Shown: positions 1-8,321 of the stretch, piece by piece | How the letters are laid out: each line of letters begins with the position of its first letter | How positions within the stretch are numbered: position 1 is the stretch's first letter | Notes under the pieces: generated by a model | Seen by the model: the letters and a program-made list of their open reading frames with translations, nothing else | Databases searched by the model: none | What the model was told of the DNA's origin: nothing | Assembly (NCBI RefSeq): GCF_002042965.1 | Contig: NZ_MZNT01000013.1 | Location: 62,001-126,000 of the forward strand | Direction of reading: 5' to 3' | Length of the DNA: 64,000 bases | Source of the DNA: Paenibacillus sp. 32352 | GTDB lineage: Bacteria > Bacillota > Bacilli > Paenibacillales > NBRC-103111 | Position numbers and translations under genes: made by a program

Positions 1-209
1 TGGCCAGCAACATTGCGAGCCTGGCCTGCTTCTTCCTGCTCGGCTCGGTCCATCTCGGGTACGGGGTACCTATGGGACTCGCTATGATTGTAGGGGCCTT
101 TGTTGGCTCGAGGCTGGCCATCCGGCACGGCTCCCGTTATGTAAAGCCTTTGTTCATCGGCGTAACCGTCTTGCTGATCGGCAAGCAAATTTGGGATTTA
201 CTGCAGTAG
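1..209 (+). CDS. TSUP (TauE/SafE) family membrane exporter, C-terminal fragment
   Basis: The reading frame is open from the left edge and stops at 207-209, giving about 68 residues; the N-terminus lies outside the window. The fragment has two hydrophobic segments, around VGAFVGSRLAIRHG and PLFIGVTVLLIGKQIW. The glycine-rich turn followed by SRLA and a terminal helix are typical of the last helices of the sulfite/sulfonate exporter family, polytopic inner-membrane proteins that move small anions. The substrate cannot be judged from the fragment. The frame ends shortly before a hairpin that also serves the convergent neighbour. Confidence 0.7.
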   Translation, partial: ASNIASLACFFLLGSVHLGYGVPMGLAMIVGAFVGSRLAIRHGSRYVKPLFIGVTVLLIGKQIWDLLQ

Positions 210-233
210 AATAACGCTCTTCCGGCAACAAAC

Positions 234-284
234 AAAAAAACGGCTCCCGGTTCTCCTTTTCTACTTAAAGGACCGGCGGGCCGT
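234..284 (-). terminator. Terminator of the small Cys-rich gene
   Basis: On the minus strand an imperfect GC-rich stem (ACGGCCCGCCGG paired with CCGGGAGCCGT) is followed by seven T. It lies just past the stop of the minus-strand gene at 323 and faces the plus-strand exporter fragment, so it may stop both. Confidence 0.5.
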
Positions 285-322
285 TCTTGGTTTATATGGC
301 GAAATACCGTCCGATTTCATGG

Positions 323-619
323 TTAGCTGCAGAAAACGGAGATAGTATTCAAATAATTCATCCTGACATGACGTACCTGGTTGCGGAAAAATTCCTGCAG
401 CGGATCGGTAACAATATAAGGATCATCGACATTGCGCATGTCAGCCCACATGCACTCCACGCCTTTACCTCCCGCGTTTCCCGCAAACATGCTGCAGCCT
501 TGGCAAAACGATTGGCGCTGGTCCTCATCGAGCTTGACGACCTTGTTGCGAAGACAGCAATAAATATTTCCATCCTGATCCTTGTAGTTAACATGGTTAA
601 TGGTTTTCATAAATTCCAC
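323..619 (-). CDS. Small cysteine-containing protein, function unknown
   Basis: 98 residues starting at ATG 619 behind AAGGGGTGG at good spacing; a second Met three codons on is a possible start. Six cysteines are visible: adjacent Cys at about 21-22, a CQGC pair at about 39-42, Cys 56 in VECMWAD and one near the C-terminus. The CxxC pair could bind metal or act in redox. No membrane segment or signal peptide. An overlapping plus-strand ORF (287-640) lacks a ribosome binding site and is less convincing. I do not recognise the family; the Cys pattern and the ribosome binding site are what support it as a real gene. Confidence 0.6.
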   Translation of the reverse strand: MEFMKTINHVNYKDQDGNIYCCLRNKVVKLDEDQRQSFCQGCSMFAGNAGGKGVECMWADMRNVDDPYIVTDPLQEFFRNQVRHVRMNYLNTISVFCS

Positions 620-797
620 CCCTTCGAGACTGAAGTCTGAATGTAATATTTATTATATAAACCGATTGTTAATTGTATGAACCCATTTTATTAAGCTTTT
701 TTAAAATTGCTTTCCACAATCCAGATAAATGGCCAGAGCCGGCAGGCTTTCAAAAAAAGCTTGAAATTGCCGAAAAAAGGAAGTAGAATGGGATTTG

Positions 798-817
798 CCT
801 AATTAACGTTAGTTAGG
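798..817. promoter_or_regulatory. 20-bp palindromic operator of the TetR/SugE operon
   Basis: CCTAATTAACGTTAGTTAGG is an inverted repeat with only one mismatched pair, centred 39 bases upstream of the TetR start. Position and symmetry fit a TetR dimer site giving autorepression. Binding by this regulator is inferred. Confidence 0.65.
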
Positions 818-846
818 TTAAAAACAAAATCAAGGAGAGTGCTTCC

Positions 847-1437
847 ATGACTATGATGAAGATCAAAGAGGCGGCGCTGCGCCTATTCGCCCAAAAAGGA
901 TACGAGGCCGCCCCTTTATCCGAAATCGCTAAAGAAGTGGGAATCAAGACTCCTTCTCTATATGCGCATTTCAGAAGCAAAGAGGATCTGTTCCTTGCCG
1001 TCTTCGAGGATGTCCTTCAAGAGCATCTTGGGCGAGTCGCCGCATTGGAACAACTCATTAACGGGATGGATGTTCACGAAAAGCTGTATACTATCCTCAA
1101 GGATTCGTGCCAGACCTACTTGCTAAGCGAGGACAGTGTAACCTTCCTGAAACGCGCGATGCTGTTTCCTCCCGAGCCGCTTCAGCGGGAGCTGCAAGGA
1201 CGGTTCCCTGTGTCGGAGAATGCGCTGTCTGCAGTTCTTAGAACCATCTTCGAGGAAGGCATGCAGCAGGGCGTCATCCGGAGGATGAATACGGACGAGC
1301 TTATGGCATCTTACTATTGCTTGCTGGATGGTACCTTCATTCAGAAGCATTACTATAACCACAACGATTTTGAACGCCGAATCCAAAGCATTTGGCGATT
1401 ATATTGGCAGGGCATCATAGTCCAACATCACGAGTAA
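847..1437 (+). CDS. TetR/AcrR family transcriptional regulator
   Basis: 196 residues. The N-terminal helix-turn-helix is clear (ALRLFAQKGYEAAPLSEIA, then KTPSLYAHFRSKEDLF, residues about 8-50); the divergent C-terminal ligand domain has a TetR-like helical pattern. The start at ATG 847 is set by AAGGAG nine bases upstream. The stop is 15 bases before the SMR efflux gene, so the two probably form one operon. A palindrome at 798-817 suggests the protein represses its own operon until a toxic ligand binds. Ligand unknown; a quaternary ammonium or similar cation would fit the neighbour. Confidence 0.9.
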   Translation: MTMMKIKEAALRLFAQKGYEAAPLSEIAKEVGIKTPSLYAHFRSKEDLFLAVFEDVLQEHLGRVAALEQLINGMDVHEKLYTILKDSCQTYLLSEDSVTFLKRAMLFPPEPLQRELQGRFPVSENALSAVLRTIFEEGMQQGVIRRMNTDELMASYYCLLDGTFIQKHYYNHNDFERRIQSIWRLYWQGIIVQHHE

Positions 1438-1452
1438 AGGGAGCTTGGTTTC

Positions 1453-1767
1453 ATGGCATGGGTGTATTTGATCATTGCCGGTTTATTTGAGGTCGTATGG
1501 GCTGTAAGTATTAAATATATGAACGGATTTACCAAGCTTGTGCCTTCCGCGGTAACCGTCGCCGGCATGGCGGTCAGCTTCTATTTCCTGTCCCAAGCTT
1601 TAAAGTCGCTTCCGATGGGTACCGCCTATGCGATCTGGACGGGAATCGGCGCGCTGGGTACGGTCATCATCGGAATGTTCTTCCTGGGTGAACCGAGAGA
1701 TGCGATCCGCATTCTATTCCTGCTGCTGATCATCGGCGGCATTGTCGGCTTGAAGGTCACTGCGTAA
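1453..1767 (+). CDS. sugE: SMR family efflux protein, SugE/Gdx type
   Basis: 104 residues, four transmembrane helices, the usual size for small multidrug resistance proteins. The motifs FEVVWAVSIKYMNGF (with the essential Glu in helix 1) and GTAYAIWTGIGALGT closely match the SugE/Gdx branch, which works as an antiparallel dimer exporting guanidinium or small quaternary cations in exchange for protons. It follows the TetR gene by 15 bases. No guanidine riboswitch is visible upstream; a TetR site occupies the promoter region, so regulation appears protein-based. A perfect bidirectional hairpin ends the operon. Confidence 0.93.
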   Translation: MAWVYLIIAGLFEVVWAVSIKYMNGFTKLVPSAVTVAGMAVSFYFLSQALKSLPMGTAYAIWTGIGALGTVIIGMFFLGEPRDAIRILFLLLIIGGIVGLKVTA

Positions 1768-1773
1768 TCCCTT

Positions 1774-1812
1774 AAATGAAGAAGACCGGAAATCATCCGG
1801 TCTTCTTCATTT
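1774..1812. terminator. Bidirectional terminator between sugE and ABC exporter
   Basis: A perfect 17-bp stem, AAATGAAGAAGACCGGA and its complement, with a five-base loop. A-rich and T-rich ends allow use on both strands for the convergent genes. The right arm overlaps the stop codon of the ABC gene. Confidence 0.8.
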
Positions 1813-3622
1813 ACTCATAAGCCTTGGCAAATTGCGTATGATACAGCCGCGCATACAATCCGTCGAGAGCTAGCAGCTCCTCGTGGCGGCCGTTCTCAAC
1901 CACCTGTCCCGCATCCATAACCACAATTCGGTCGGCCGATAATATCGTGGACAGACGATGGGCAATGACGAGCGTCGTCCGCCCTCTCATCAACTCATCC
2001 AACGCAGACTGCACGTAGGCCTCCGACTCCGAGTCCAGATGCGAGGTGGCTTCGTCCAGCACCAGAATGCGCGGGTCCTTCAGAATGGCACGGGCTATCG
2101 CCAGCCGCTGCCTTTCGCCGCCCGAGAGCCGATGCCCCCGCTCCCCGACCATGGTATCATAGCCTTCCGGCAGAGACAGGATCATCTCGTGAATGTAAGC
2201 CTGCTTGCAGGCAGACTCGATCTCCTCCTGAGCGGCATGCCGCTTGGCGAACTGCAGATTATCGCGGATCGAGGCGTGGAACAGGAACGATTCCTGCGTA
2301 ACAAAAGCGACCTGACTGCGAAGTGAATGCAGCGTGACCTCCTTAATATCGAAGCCGTCAATCTCCACCGTTCCGGTGGTAGGGTCATACAGCCTGCCCA
2401 GCATACCGATCAGAGTAGATTTGCCTGCCCCGCTAGGACCCACGATAGCGACGACTTCCCCCGGTAGCGCCTCGAAGGATACATCATTCAGCGCATACTT
2501 GCCAGGCTGATACGCGTAAGAGACGTGCCGGTACTCCACTTTCCCTTGAACGGCGGGAAGCTCGCGGGCCGTCAGCGAATCGGTCACTTCCGGTTCCATA
2601 TCCTCATATTCAAAGATCCGCTGGAACACGCCCAGCGCCGTAGCTACCTCAACATGAAGGTTAAGCAGCGTGGAGACCGGACCGTACAAACGCCCCAAGT
2701 ATTGGGTAAACGCCACGATACTCCCGATCGTCATGGCTCCCGTCACTACGTTCCAGCCCCCGTACATATAAATGAGAGCCGTCCCGATCGGTCCCAGTAT
2801 ACCGAGCATCATCCCGTACCAGCGTCCGACCAGATTCAGGCGCAGCTCCAGATCCATGACCTTCTGGTTCAGCTCGCCGAACTGCTTTTCCTGCTGCTGC
2901 TCCTGTTGAAAAATCCGGGTTAACAGGGCCCCCGATACGCCGAAAATTTCTCCAAGCTGCGACGACATTTCTCCTCTTACCCGCTGGGTCTCCCCGCGTA
3001 AGCGCTTACGAACCTCAGAAACCTTCCGAACCGGCAAAATAAATAATGGAAGAATAACTAACGCCAGCAGAGCTAGCCGCCAATCCAATGCAAATAATAT
3101 CACCACGGTCGTAACCACGATAACCGATTGCGTAACGGCGGATACGACGACCGTCGTTACCACATTCTGTACGGCGAGCACATCGCCCGTCAGACGCTGG
3201 ATAATCTCCCCCGCTTTGGCATCCGTGAAAAAGCCCATGGACTGGCGCTGCAGGTTCGCGAATAAGGAACGGCGCAAATCGCGCATAACCCCTTGGCCTA
3301 CCTTGGTATTCTCATGGTTTTGCCATACGCCGAGCAAGCCGCCAAGCAGCGGAAGCAGCACCATAAGTCCCACCATTTCCAGCAGCAGCATTTTGTTGCC
3401 TTGAGGAATTGCCGTATCGATAATTTCCTTCATGATGAGCGGCGGAAGCAAACCGATCATGGAGGAAACGAGAGCCAGCAGCAGAATAGCCGCCAGCTGC
3501 CAGCGATACCCCCGAAACAAGCTATAAATGCGTTTGACCGATACCTCCTTGAAGGAAGCCTTGCCCCGGCTTTGCAATAGTTGACGGTTGCCCGCTTCCC
3601 AGCGCGCCCCTTCTCCTCTCAT
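1811..3622 (-). CDS. ABC exporter, fused membrane and ATPase domains
   Basis: About 603 residues: six transmembrane helices in the first 330 residues, then a nucleotide-binding domain with Walker A GPSGAGKST (about 394), signature LSGGERQRLAIARA (about 499), Walker B ILVLDEATSHLD (about 520) and the H-loop His in IAHRLS. This is a homodimeric half-transporter of the MsbA/BmrA/LmrA group that exports lipids or drugs; the substrate cannot be read from sequence. An upstream ATG exists at 3640, but AGGAGGG lies inside that stretch at ideal spacing for the ATG at 3622, which also forms an ATGA overlap with the yyaC stop. Translational coupling to yyaC is therefore likely. Confidence 0.92.
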   Translation of the reverse strand: MRGEGARWEAGNRQLLQSRGKASFKEVSVKRIYSLFRGYRWQLAAILLLALVSSMIGLLPPLIMKEIIDTAIPQGNKMLLLEMVGLMVLLPLLGGLLGVWQNHENTKVGQGVMRDLRRSLFANLQRQSMGFFTDAKAGEIIQRLTGDVLAVQNVVTTVVVSAVTQSVIVVTTVVILFALDWRLALLALVILPLFILPVRKVSEVRKRLRGETQRVRGEMSSQLGEIFGVSGALLTRIFQQEQQQEKQFGELNQKVMDLELRLNLVGRWYGMMLGILGPIGTALIYMYGGWNVVTGAMTIGSIVAFTQYLGRLYGPVSTLLNLHVEVATALGVFQRIFEYEDMEPEVTDSLTARELPAVQGKVEYRHVSYAYQPGKYALNDVSFEALPGEVVAIVGPSGAGKSTLIGMLGRLYDPTTGTVEIDGFDIKEVTLHSLRSQVAFVTQESFLFHASIRDNLQFAKRHAAQEEIESACKQAYIHEMILSLPEGYDTMVGERGHRLSGGERQRLAIARAILKDPRILVLDEATSHLDSESEAYVQSALDELMRGRTTLVIAHRLSTILSADRIVVMDAGQVVENGRHEELLALDGLYARLYHTQFAKAYE

Positions 3623-4185
3623 CTCTCGCCCTCCTGACATGTCTTTATGGATACCGAATCAACAGGAAACGCCACCCGGATTGCGGCTACAATCTCCTTG
3701 GCCATAACCATGACCCGGTGAAGCGAAGTGCTTTGCAGAGTCGAATATTTTTGTCCGCTGTCTACATTCACGATGCCTGCTATAGAATAATCGCCGACGG
3801 CCGGAAGCTGCTTGCCGAGCGATTTCCCGGGCTCCATCGGTTGATTGGACACTTGGTACGACGCTACGGAGGCATGCTGGCCCAAGCAAGCGTCAATGGC
3901 GACCACCTTGCATCCCGGAGGAATATCGGCCAATCGTTCGATCATATTGCTGGCGTCTACCGGAGCTTCCAGCGTCCCCATCACATGCGGATACCCCGCT
4001 TCCGTGAGCATAGTCCCGACTAGCGGTCCCAGCGCATCTCCGGTAGACCGGTCCGTGCCGATGCATAAAAACAGGACCTCGCCGGCATCCAGCTCCGGCT
4101 CACGTATCGAAAGCAGGAATTCAGCCAGCTCCTGACCCTTCACCTTTTTACGCAGGACAGGTATGGCTTCCCCGTTTCCGTTCAT
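3619..4185 (-). CDS. yyaC: Sporulation protein YyaC (DUF1256)
   Basis: 188 residues with the conserved LCIGTDRSTGDALGPLVG block, a later VVAIDACLG block and DYSIAGIVNVD typical of YyaC. The fold resembles GPR/HybD-like proteases, and the family is limited to endospore formers; its exact role is not settled. It is first in a two-gene transcript with the ABC exporter, the stop overlapping the exporter start as ATGA. Its presence supports a spore-forming host. Confidence 0.92.
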   Translation of the reverse strand: MNGNGEAIPVLRKKVKGQELAEFLLSIREPELDAGEVLFLCIGTDRSTGDALGPLVGTMLTEAGYPHVMGTLEAPVDASNMIERLADIPPGCKVVAIDACLGQHASVASYQVSNQPMEPGKSLGKQLPAVGDYSIAGIVNVDSGQKYSTLQSTSLHRVMVMAKEIVAAIRVAFPVDSVSIKTCQEGER

Positions 4186-4247
4186 GTCCTCCCCCCTCCC
4201 GTATATTTTCTAGTCTTTTTTTCATTGTATCACAGCGGAACCAACAT

Positions 4248-4277
4248 TTGTTGTTCTGCCGCAGCCCATGATATAAT
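4248..4277 (+). promoter_or_regulatory. Possible SigA promoter of the glycosyltransferase
   Basis: TTGTTG, an 18-base spacer, then a perfect TATAAT at 4272-4277, 38 bases before the start codon. The -10 box is convincing, the -35 only fair. Confidence 0.45.
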
Positions 4278-4315
4278 GCCACCAAACGGTTGTCAAAAGG
4301 ACGGGGATCTGACTA

Positions 4316-5545
4316 ATGCCCATCATCAAGCTGCTCGCCATTCTGACATTCGCCTATTGGATTTTCATGCTGTGGGATACGCTCCAGGCTCGCAAAAGAA
4401 TGCTGAGCCTTCCGCATGCGCCGCCGGATGCATACCCTGCTGCTTCCAATAGTCACCAAGCGAGGCTGAACCCGACGTTTAGCTCACAGGATTTTCCGCT
4501 GGTATCTGTCGTTATTGCCGCCAAGGAGGAAGAAGCCTCCATCGCGGAAACGGTCCGGCATCTGCTTCATCAAACTTACCCGCGACTCGAAATCATAGCG
4601 GTCAATGACCGTTCGCAGGACGGGACGGGCCGCAAGCTTGAGGAGCTTCGCAAATGGTCGGAAGGCAAGGAGAGCATCCGCATTCCTCTGCAAATTATTC
4701 ATGTCACGACGCTTCCCGCAGGATGGCTCGGTAAAAACCATGCCCTGTATCAAGGCTATCTTCAGGCCCGCGGTCAATATGTGCTGTTCACGGATGCAGA
4801 CGTCCTGTTTCGGCCCGATACGATCGCCGATGCCGTTCATTATATGAAAGCCAACGATGTCGACCATCTGACACTGGCTCCGGACATGATCGTAAAAGGC
4901 TTCTGGCTGAAGGCATTTGTACGTTACTTCTTTTTTACGTTAAGCCTGTATATTCGCCCATGGCGCTCCAATATCGACAGCCAGCACAAGCATGGCATGG
5001 GCATCGGCGCTTTCAATCTGCTGACCCGCCAAGCCTATGAAGCGATCGGCACTCACCGCGCTTTCGCGCTCCGGCCCGACGACGATCTGGTCCTCGGCAA
5101 ACGGGTTAAACAGGCACGGCTGAGGCAGCGGCTCGCTTCCGGCCGGGAGCACATTGCCGTCGAATGGTACAAGAGTCTGGGAGAAGCGATCCGGGGACTG
5201 GAGAAAAACTTGTTTTCAGGCTTTCATTATAAGCTCGGATTAGCGTTCCTGGGGGTTGTCGGCCAGCTGGCGCTGTTCCTGTTCCCCTTTCTTGCCCTGT
5301 TCCTTGCCGGCGGATGGGCTTCGTGGCTATTCGGCGCTTCGATTCTTGTGATGCTGTTCGTTTACTTCCGGCTCGTTCATTCATTGACGGGGAGTGTCGG
5401 AAGCGAAGTGCTGGTATTCCCGCTAACGGTCGGACTGCTGAGCTACATAGTAATCCGATCGGTCTGGCTCACTCTTCGCCAGGATGGAATTCATTGGAGA
5501 GGCACCTACTACTCGCTGGACGAGCTAAAAAAAATGCGCCGCTAA
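4316..5545 (+). CDS. Membrane glycosyltransferase, family 2
   Basis: 409 residues. An N-terminal helix is followed by a GT-A domain (about 60-290) with VSVVIAAKEEEASI, the nucleotide-binding VNDRSQDGT, the metal-binding TDAD at about 160 and RPDDDL further on. Two to four transmembrane helices follow (about 310-395). This layout transfers sugar from a nucleotide-sugar to a lipid or surface acceptor on the cytoplasmic face. Homologues occur among carotenoid and hopanoid-type glycosyltransferases, but the acceptor is unknown here. ATG 4316 has AAGGACGGGG upstream. It stands alone between divergent and small genes. Confidence 0.85.
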   Translation: MPIIKLLAILTFAYWIFMLWDTLQARKRMLSLPHAPPDAYPAASNSHQARLNPTFSSQDFPLVSVVIAAKEEEASIAETVRHLLHQTYPRLEIIAVNDRSQDGTGRKLEELRKWSEGKESIRIPLQIIHVTTLPAGWLGKNHALYQGYLQARGQYVLFTDADVLFRPDTIADAVHYMKANDVDHLTLAPDMIVKGFWLKAFVRYFFFTLSLYIRPWRSNIDSQHKHGMGIGAFNLLTRQAYEAIGTHRAFALRPDDDLVLGKRVKQARLRQRLASGREHIAVEWYKSLGEAIRGLEKNLFSGFHYKLGLAFLGVVGQLALFLFPFLALFLAGGWASWLFGASILVMLFVYFRLVHSLTGSVGSEVLVFPLTVGLLSYIVIRSVWLTLRQDGIHWRGTYYSLDELKKMRR

Positions 5546-5653
5546 GTGCGGTCATTTTAACAATATTTTTACACCGGACATCGTTATGATATTATAAAAT
5601 AAAGAAAAGAGCGCGGGCTCCGGTTCTGCGCCGTCAATAAGGGAGAGCTGACC

Positions 5654-5749
5654 ATGACTCATTTATCCAACAAGCAATTGATTTATGTTACGGGCGTCAT
5701 GCTGCTGACTTTTGTTCTGATTGTCGCTTATCAGCACATCCATGCGTAA
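5654..5749 (+). CDS. 31-residue single-span membrane peptide
   Basis: Starts at ATG 5654 with GGGAGAGCTG upstream and reads MTHLSNKQLI, then a hydrophobic stretch VTGVMLLTFVLIVAY and a short polar tail ending at TAA 5747. It has a good ribosome binding site and a hairpin terminator 37 bases downstream, so it is probably a real small membrane protein. No family is recognised. Confidence 0.6.
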   Translation: MTHLSNKQLIYVTGVMLLTFVLIVAYQHIHA

Positions 5750-5785
5750 CCATTCATCGGTCCTTATAGATTGATCACATAGCAG

Positions 5786-5817
5786 AAAGCCGCTTGCGTC
5801 CGTAACGCAGCGGCTTT
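5786..5817. terminator. Terminator between the small membrane gene and the racemase-like gene
   Basis: AAAGCCGCT-TGCG pairs with CGCA-GCGGCTTT; A-rich and T-rich flanks suit both convergent genes. Confidence 0.75.
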
Positions 5818-5824
5818 TGCCTTT

Positions 5825-6490
5825 CTATCGGCGCTGCAGCCCCAACCTATCCGCCATATGCTGTACCAAGGACCGCAAAGGATCGCCTAAACGGATGCCG
5901 CAGGCCCGTTCCGTATGCTCTGCTGCCTGGACCATAGATAGCTGGGCGGCCCATACTTGTCTATCGGGGTTGTCTTCCGCGAGCCTTTGCAGCCCAGATG
6001 CAACCAGCTCCGTGTACTCCACCTTCCTCCCTTGCATCAGCAGCTCAAAGGAAGGCTCAATCGTTTGTGAGTGCAGATCCAGCCGCCTGCCCTGCTGCTG
6101 CGCATAGCGAATCAGACGCTCCAGCGTCCCCTGAACGGTCGCAGGATTGGTAAAGACAAGCAGTGACGGACGATCGCTGCGGCAGATCGCCTCGAACAAA
6201 GGGTCATCCAGCTTAATCACGGGGATGCCGTAATTCAGCCCGTCCGGCATATGGGCCGTAAAGAAGGTACAAGTGATGAGGACGGCATCGACATGGGAGG
6301 CCGCTATCCAATCCAGCGTCTCCTTGATCTTGTCCTGCGCCTTCTCCAATGTAAAATAAGGATCGGCTTTGCGCCGATCCACTCCCGGGTCTACATAATG
6401 AACCAGCTCCACGCCATACGGCGCAAGAGCCTGCTCTATGATATCAATATTCGAATAATGAGCGTGATAACAGCCAATTGTAATGGGCAT
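5825..6490 (-). CDS. Asp/Glu racemase-superfamily protein
   Basis: 221 residues. Short strands alternate with helices as in Asp/Glu/hydantoin racemases. The first catalytic block is present as LITCTFFT (Cys near residue 73), but where the second half should carry its cysteine the sequence reads AQLSMVQA, with Ser in place of Cys. True racemases need both cysteines, so this may be a lyase, isomerase or binding protein rather than a racemase. It lies 14 bases after the LCP gene on the same strand and may be cotranscribed. Substrate unknown. Confidence 0.7.
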   Translation of the reverse strand: MPITIGCYHAHYSNIDIIEQALAPYGVELVHYVDPGVDRRKADPYFTLEKAQDKIKETLDWIAASHVDAVLITCTFFTAHMPDGLNYGIPVIKLDDPLFEAICRSDRPSLLVFTNPATVQGTLERLIRYAQQQGRRLDLHSQTIEPSFELLMQGRKVEYTELVASGLQRLAEDNPDRQVWAAQLSMVQAAEHTERACGIRLGDPLRSLVQHMADRLGLQRR

Positions 6491-6504
6491 TTTATCGCTC
6501 CTTC

Positions 6505-7656
6505 CTACTCAAATGGCAAAGGATTACCGCCAGCAGACGGAGCCAGGTCTGTTTCCTTCTTGGACGCAGGAGCTCCATAGGTCACTCCGCTGACCGTATT
6601 CCCCGCAGCCGGGTTTCTGCCTGAGCTGCTTCCGCTGCGGATGCTGTTAGAGCTCGAGTAGCTTTTTCCATATGTATTGGTTGAGGTGGAGTCCAAGCTA
6701 TCCCAAGCACCTGAGCTCGCATGATCCGTATCGTCACCTAGCTGCTGCTTCAAGGCTTTACTCGCCTTTTGCAGCTCTTCTTTCTTAACCACTACATAGG
6801 GGCTTTCCCATTCTCCCTCTAAATGAACATAGTTAATATTAGAAGGGTTCATATTAAAGTATGTACGGATCATATCACGAATTTGCGATGAAGGCACGTC
6901 CGTGTTCATGTGGTTGCCCACCGTCTCTATCATTTGCGACAGCTTCGTGATGCCTCCCGCCGACTTTACGCTTTTCAGCATTTCATTCAATACCTGCTGC
7001 TGCCTCGCATTCCGCTCGAAGTCGCTCGATTCCTGCGTATTCATATTCGACTTGCGGTACCTGACGAAATCCAGCGTCTGCTTGCCGTTCAGCTTGGAGA
7101 TGCCTTTTTTCAAGTTAATATTCGTACCGTCCTCGTCGTCTACATAGCGCATATCCATGTCTACGTTGATCGTAAGTCCTCCCAGCACATCGACCGCCTG
7201 CCGAAAGCCTTCAAAATCAATGGTGATCGCATAATCGATCGGGACCCCCAGCACCTCGGAAAATACGCTTTTCGTCTTCGCAAAGGCTTCCTCTTTATTC
7301 ATATTATAAAAGTAGGGATAGTAATAATTCGCTTTTCTCTCCGGAAGCCCCTTCGGGGACAGCTGCGTATCCCGTGGAATCGAAACCAGCGTCGCCGACT
7401 GCGTATTCGGATTCACGCTGACCACCATGATCACATCCGAATTCAAGCTGCCTGTATCTACACGATGGTCAATTCCCATCAGCAGTAATGTAAGCGGTTT
7501 TACTTTGGCCGACTCTGCCTCGGCAACAAGCTCCGGCGTTCCTATTTTCTCAATGACTTCACTGGCGTCCTTATATAATACGGTGGCATAGATGCCAACG
7601 CTCACCACGCCTATCAATACGCAGGAGAGCGCAATCTTGACGATCCTTCTCAACAT
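6505..7656 (-). CDS. LytR-CpsA-Psr (LCP) family cell-wall ligase
   Basis: About 383 residues: one N-terminal transmembrane helix, then the extracytoplasmic LCP domain (about 60-230) with LLMGIDHRV, SDVIMVVSVNP, SIPRDTQ and DFVRYRKS, including the conserved Asp and Arg residues that hold the polyprenyl-phosphate substrate. A Ser/Gly/Asn-rich, probably disordered tail of about 90 residues ends the protein. LCP enzymes move teichoic acids or other wall polymers from lipid carriers to peptidoglycan. GAGGGACG sits eight bases before ATG 7656, so this start is preferred over the one ten codons upstream. Confidence 0.92.
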   Translation of the reverse strand: MLRRIVKIALSCVLIGVVSVGIYATVLYKDASEVIEKIGTPELVAEAESAKVKPLTLLLMGIDHRVDTGSLNSDVIMVVSVNPNTQSATLVSIPRDTQLSPKGLPERKANYYYPYFYNMNKEEAFAKTKSVFSEVLGVPIDYAITIDFEGFRQAVDVLGGLTINVDMDMRYVDDEDGTNINLKKGISKLNGKQTLDFVRYRKSNMNTQESSDFERNARQQQVLNEMLKSVKSAGGITKLSQMIETVGNHMNTDVPSSQIRDMIRTYFNMNPSNINYVHLEGEWESPYVVVKKEELQKASKALKQQLGDDTDHASSGAWDSLDSTSTNTYGKSYSSSNSIRSGSSSGRNPAAGNTVSGVTYGAPASKKETDLAPSAGGNPLPFE

Positions 7657-7863
7657 ATCATCGTCCCTCATTTCCCAGAAAACCAATGCCTAAAATTATA
7701 TAAGAAAAACCTTAAAATAAGCTGACAAAAAGCTTAAAATTTCGTTATTTCCCCATAAAAAGGGCTAAAGCCTGTCTTATTCCAGCCATGGATTTCATAA
7801 TTTCGTCATAATTCCAGTGTATTCTGTAAAGAACTGTGTGTTTCTGTAATTTCTTATTACGAC

Positions 7864-7910
7864 AAAAAAACAGACCAATCGCCTAAGGTAATTAGACGTG
7901 TTGGACTGTT
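7864..7910 (-). terminator. Terminator of the coiled-coil gene
   Basis: On the minus strand AACAGTCCAA pairs with TTGGTCTGTT (one mismatch), extended by CTAA/TTAG, and is followed by seven T. Confidence 0.7.
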
Positions 7911-7941
7911 TATTCCCATCATAGCTATGGTTCTAGAAAGG

Positions 7942-8292
7942 TCAGCGGACTTGCTTGGGCTGCTCCGTATTCGCGCTTACCGCTTCAATGCTTTGCATCG
8001 ATTGGGTAAGCTGCTCCTGGACTTGCTTCAGCTCCTGCTCATGCTGGTGGTGATGCAGGGAAATTTGCGCGTCCAGCTGGCTTTGGGCTTGCTGTACGGC
8101 CCGCTGCGCCGTCTCCAGCTGCTGAATGGAGCTGGCCAGCTTTTGTGGATTGGATTCAAGCTGTGCATGCCGGACGGCCATTTCTGCATCCTTTGCCACT
8201 TGAATGGCTTTTTCGGCATTATCGACGACATGGCGGAGCGGCATTTGGTGTTGGTTAACCTCTGTCAGAAGGACCACATCCTTTCGGTTCAT
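7942..8292 (-). CDS. Coiled-coil protein, function unknown
   Basis: About 116 residues, almost entirely helical with heavy Gln/Glu/Ala content and heptad-like spacing from residue 25 to the end; a His-rich HHHQH stretch lies near the middle. No membrane segment. ATG 8292 follows AAGG by seven bases; a TTG two codons upstream is less likely. It is 29 bases downstream of dfrA and ends at a clear terminator, so it is probably the last gene of the dfrA transcript. No family recognised. Confidence 0.6.
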   Translation of the reverse strand: MNRKDVVLLTEVNQHQMPLRHVVDNAEKAIQVAKDAEMAVRHAQLESNPQKLASSIQQLETAQRAVQQAQSQLDAQISLHHHQHEQELKQVQEQLTQSMQSIEAVSANTEQPKQVR

Positions 8293-8321
8293 TCTCAAAC
8301 CTTAAGATGCACCGAATCCGC

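Noticed and set aside
287..640. Plus-strand frame of 117 codons
   Set aside because: It is antisense to the Cys-rich gene, has no ribosome binding site, and the minus-strand frame has one at ideal spacing.
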